A DNA stretch of 26,995 nucleotides from an uncultured Chromatiaceae bacterium. Lineage in GTDB: Bacteria > Pseudomonadota > Gammaproteobacteria > Enterobacterales > Alteromonadaceae. Positions within the stretch are counted from its first letter, which is position 1, and each line of letters begins with the position of its first letter. Positions 26,182 through 26,995 of this stretch are shown here, one piece after another. Position numbers and translations under genes: made by a program. The notes beneath the pieces were generated by a model. That model was not told the DNA's origin. It worked only from the letters and a program-made list of their open reading frames with translations, and did no database searches. The stretch covers positions 1 to 26,995 of the forward strand of contig CAMLRA010000041.1 in the NCBI GenBank assembly GCA_946482325.1, given 5' to 3'.

Positions 26182-26925
26182 ATGCATAATTTCCAGGCCA
26201 AGCCAGATGAACTGGCAGGTAAAACGATTTTAGTCACTGGTGCCGGTGACGGTATTGGCCGTCAGGCCGCTCTCTCTTTTGCTATGGCCGGCGCGACCGT
26301 GATCCTGCTTGGCAAAACCACCAAAAAACTTGAAACCGTATACGATGAAATCGTCGCCAGTGGTGCGCCAGAACCGGCGATAGTGCCGCTGGATTTAAAC
26401 GGTGCCACCAAACAGCATTACACCGACATGGCGAATACAATTAAAGCAGAATTCGGTAAACTCGATGGCCTGTTGCACAATGCCGGTATACTTGGCGTGT
26501 TAACACCTTTTGAGCATATTGATTTGGAGACCTGGCAGAAAATTATGCAGGTCAACGTGACAGGCGCCATGTTGATGACGCAGGCGTTATTGCCGGTGAT
26601 GGCGCTGGCACCTCAAGCCTCGCTGGTCTTTACCTCATCAGGCGTTGGTAAGAAGGCACGAGCTTACTGGGGACCATATGCGGTGTCGAAATTTGCCACC
26701 GAAGGGCTGATGCAGCTAATTGCGGACGAATACGAAAACTCAACTATCCGCGCCAACTGTATCAATCCGGGCGCCACCCGCACCAAAATGCGCAATGCAG
26801 CATACCCGGGCGAAGATCAGCGCCTGCTCAAAACGCCGGCTGAGATTATGCCGCTGTATCTGTATCTGATGTCAGACCAAAGCGTGCATATCAATGGCCA
26901 GTCGCTGGATGCGCAGCCGAAGTAA
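26182..26925 (+). CDS. yciK: YciK family short-chain dehydrogenase/reductase
   Basis: The 247-aa SDR protein aligns along its length with E. coli YciK, an NAD(P)-dependent oxidoreductase of unknown substrate. The nucleotide-binding motif is TGAGDGIG (19-26), the structural motif NAG is at 100-102, and the active site has Asn125, Ser152/153 (LVFTSSGVG), Tyr166 and Lys170 (YAVSK). YciK-specific blocks are ADEYENSTIRANCINPGATRT, ending with KTPAEIMPLYLYLM and SLDAQP. The start MHNFQAK matches the E. coli start (MHYQPK); the ribosome binding site is weak (AGG 11 nt upstream). In enterobacteria yciK lies close to sohB and topA-cysB, so its presence here about 3 kb from sohB fits a conserved neighbourhood. 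A very strong terminator follows. Confidence 0.93.
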   Translation: MHNFQAKPDELAGKTILVTGAGDGIGRQAALSFAMAGATVILLGKTTKKLETVYDEIVASGAPEPAIVPLDLNGATKQHYTDMANTIKAEFGKLDGLLHNAGILGVLTPFEHIDLETWQKIMQVNVTGAMLMTQALLPVMALAPQASLVFTSSGVGKKARAYWGPYAVSKFATEGLMQLIADEYENSTIRANCINPGATRTKMRNAAYPGEDQRLLKTPAEIMPLYLYLMSDQSVHINGQSLDAQPK

Positions 26926-26941
26926 CCTGCCCCTCATCACG

Positions 26942-26992
26942 ATCTGGCATAAAAAAACAGGAGCTTTTAGCTCCTGTTTTTTTATGCCAGAT
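26942..26992. terminator. Very long perfect hairpin terminator after yciK
   Basis: The left arm 26942-26964 and right arm 26970-26992 are perfectly complementary over 23 bp around a TTTTA loop. The core is CAGGAGC/GCTCCTG, with A7/T7 and then ATCTGGCAT/ATGCCAGAT outside it. Each strand has a T7 run after the GC-rich core, so it can end transcription both ways; the next gene to the right is outside the window. Confidence 0.92.
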
Positions 26993-26995
26993 ATT

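Overview
The window looks like a piece of chromosome from a free-living gammaproteobacterium, probably of the Alteromonadales / Rheinheimera type. The evidence is a set of close relatives of E. coli genes (cysB, metR, topA, sohB, yciK, queC, bepA, arsC/yfgD), the pairing of topA with the membrane coiled-coil gene often annotated 'DNA repair ATPase', a VolA/Pla-1-type lipoprotein lipase, and moderate GC content. The taxon is an inference from protein resemblance. I see no IS element, integrase, tRNA, rRNA or CRISPR array, so this reads as core chromosome with a few lineage-specific surface genes.

Layout. (1) 1-2.4 kb: the 3' end of a TonB-dependent receptor, a lone secreted solute-binding protein, and perM on the opposite strand, whose tail overlaps the binding-protein gene by 62 bp. 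(2) 2.5-6.05 kb: a tight plus-strand operon made of an unrecognised 223-aa protein, bepA, arsC, wrbA and a DUF2069 membrane protein. Junctions are 0 nt, 7 nt, an overlapping stop/start (TAATG) and ATGA. (3) 6.0-10.97 kb: a second lone solute-binding protein, a Lon-N-domain protein, queE and queC (divergent; queuosine/7-deazaguanine pathway), then the LysR regulators metR and cysB. (4) 11.1-15.4 kb: a stand-alone soluble histidine-kinase-like protein, the membrane coiled-coil protein, and topA, which converges on it across a bidirectional terminator. (5) 15.6-20.2 kb: an arginase/agmatinase-family enzyme, a 413-bp AT-rich gap, and a 987-aa lipoprotein with tandem Ig-like repeats. (6) 20.3-26.9 kb: an acidic amino acid/dicarboxylate:cation symporter, the sohB-tpm pair, a VolA-like lipase lipoprotein and yciK, ending in a very long perfect hairpin.

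How the parts relate. BepA acts in outer-membrane protein quality control, which fits its unknown cotranscribed neighbour acting in or near the envelope. ArsC and WrbA are redox-type enzymes in the same operon. CysB and MetR are the sulfur and methionine regulators, but no cys or met target gene is in the window. The two large lipoproteins both have clear lipoboxes and both carry EF-hand-like acidic loops, so they are probably exported and perhaps calcium-binding.

Organisation. Four convergent gene pairs in the first 9 kb overlap at their 3' ends by 4 to 62 bp, whereas convergent pairs further on are separated by strong bidirectional hairpins. I did not find a convincing new defence or mobile system. 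The best leads are the unknown operon gene with its tiny upstream ORF, the orphan kinase, the Ig-repeat lipoprotein, and a hairpin that covers the metR ribosome binding site.
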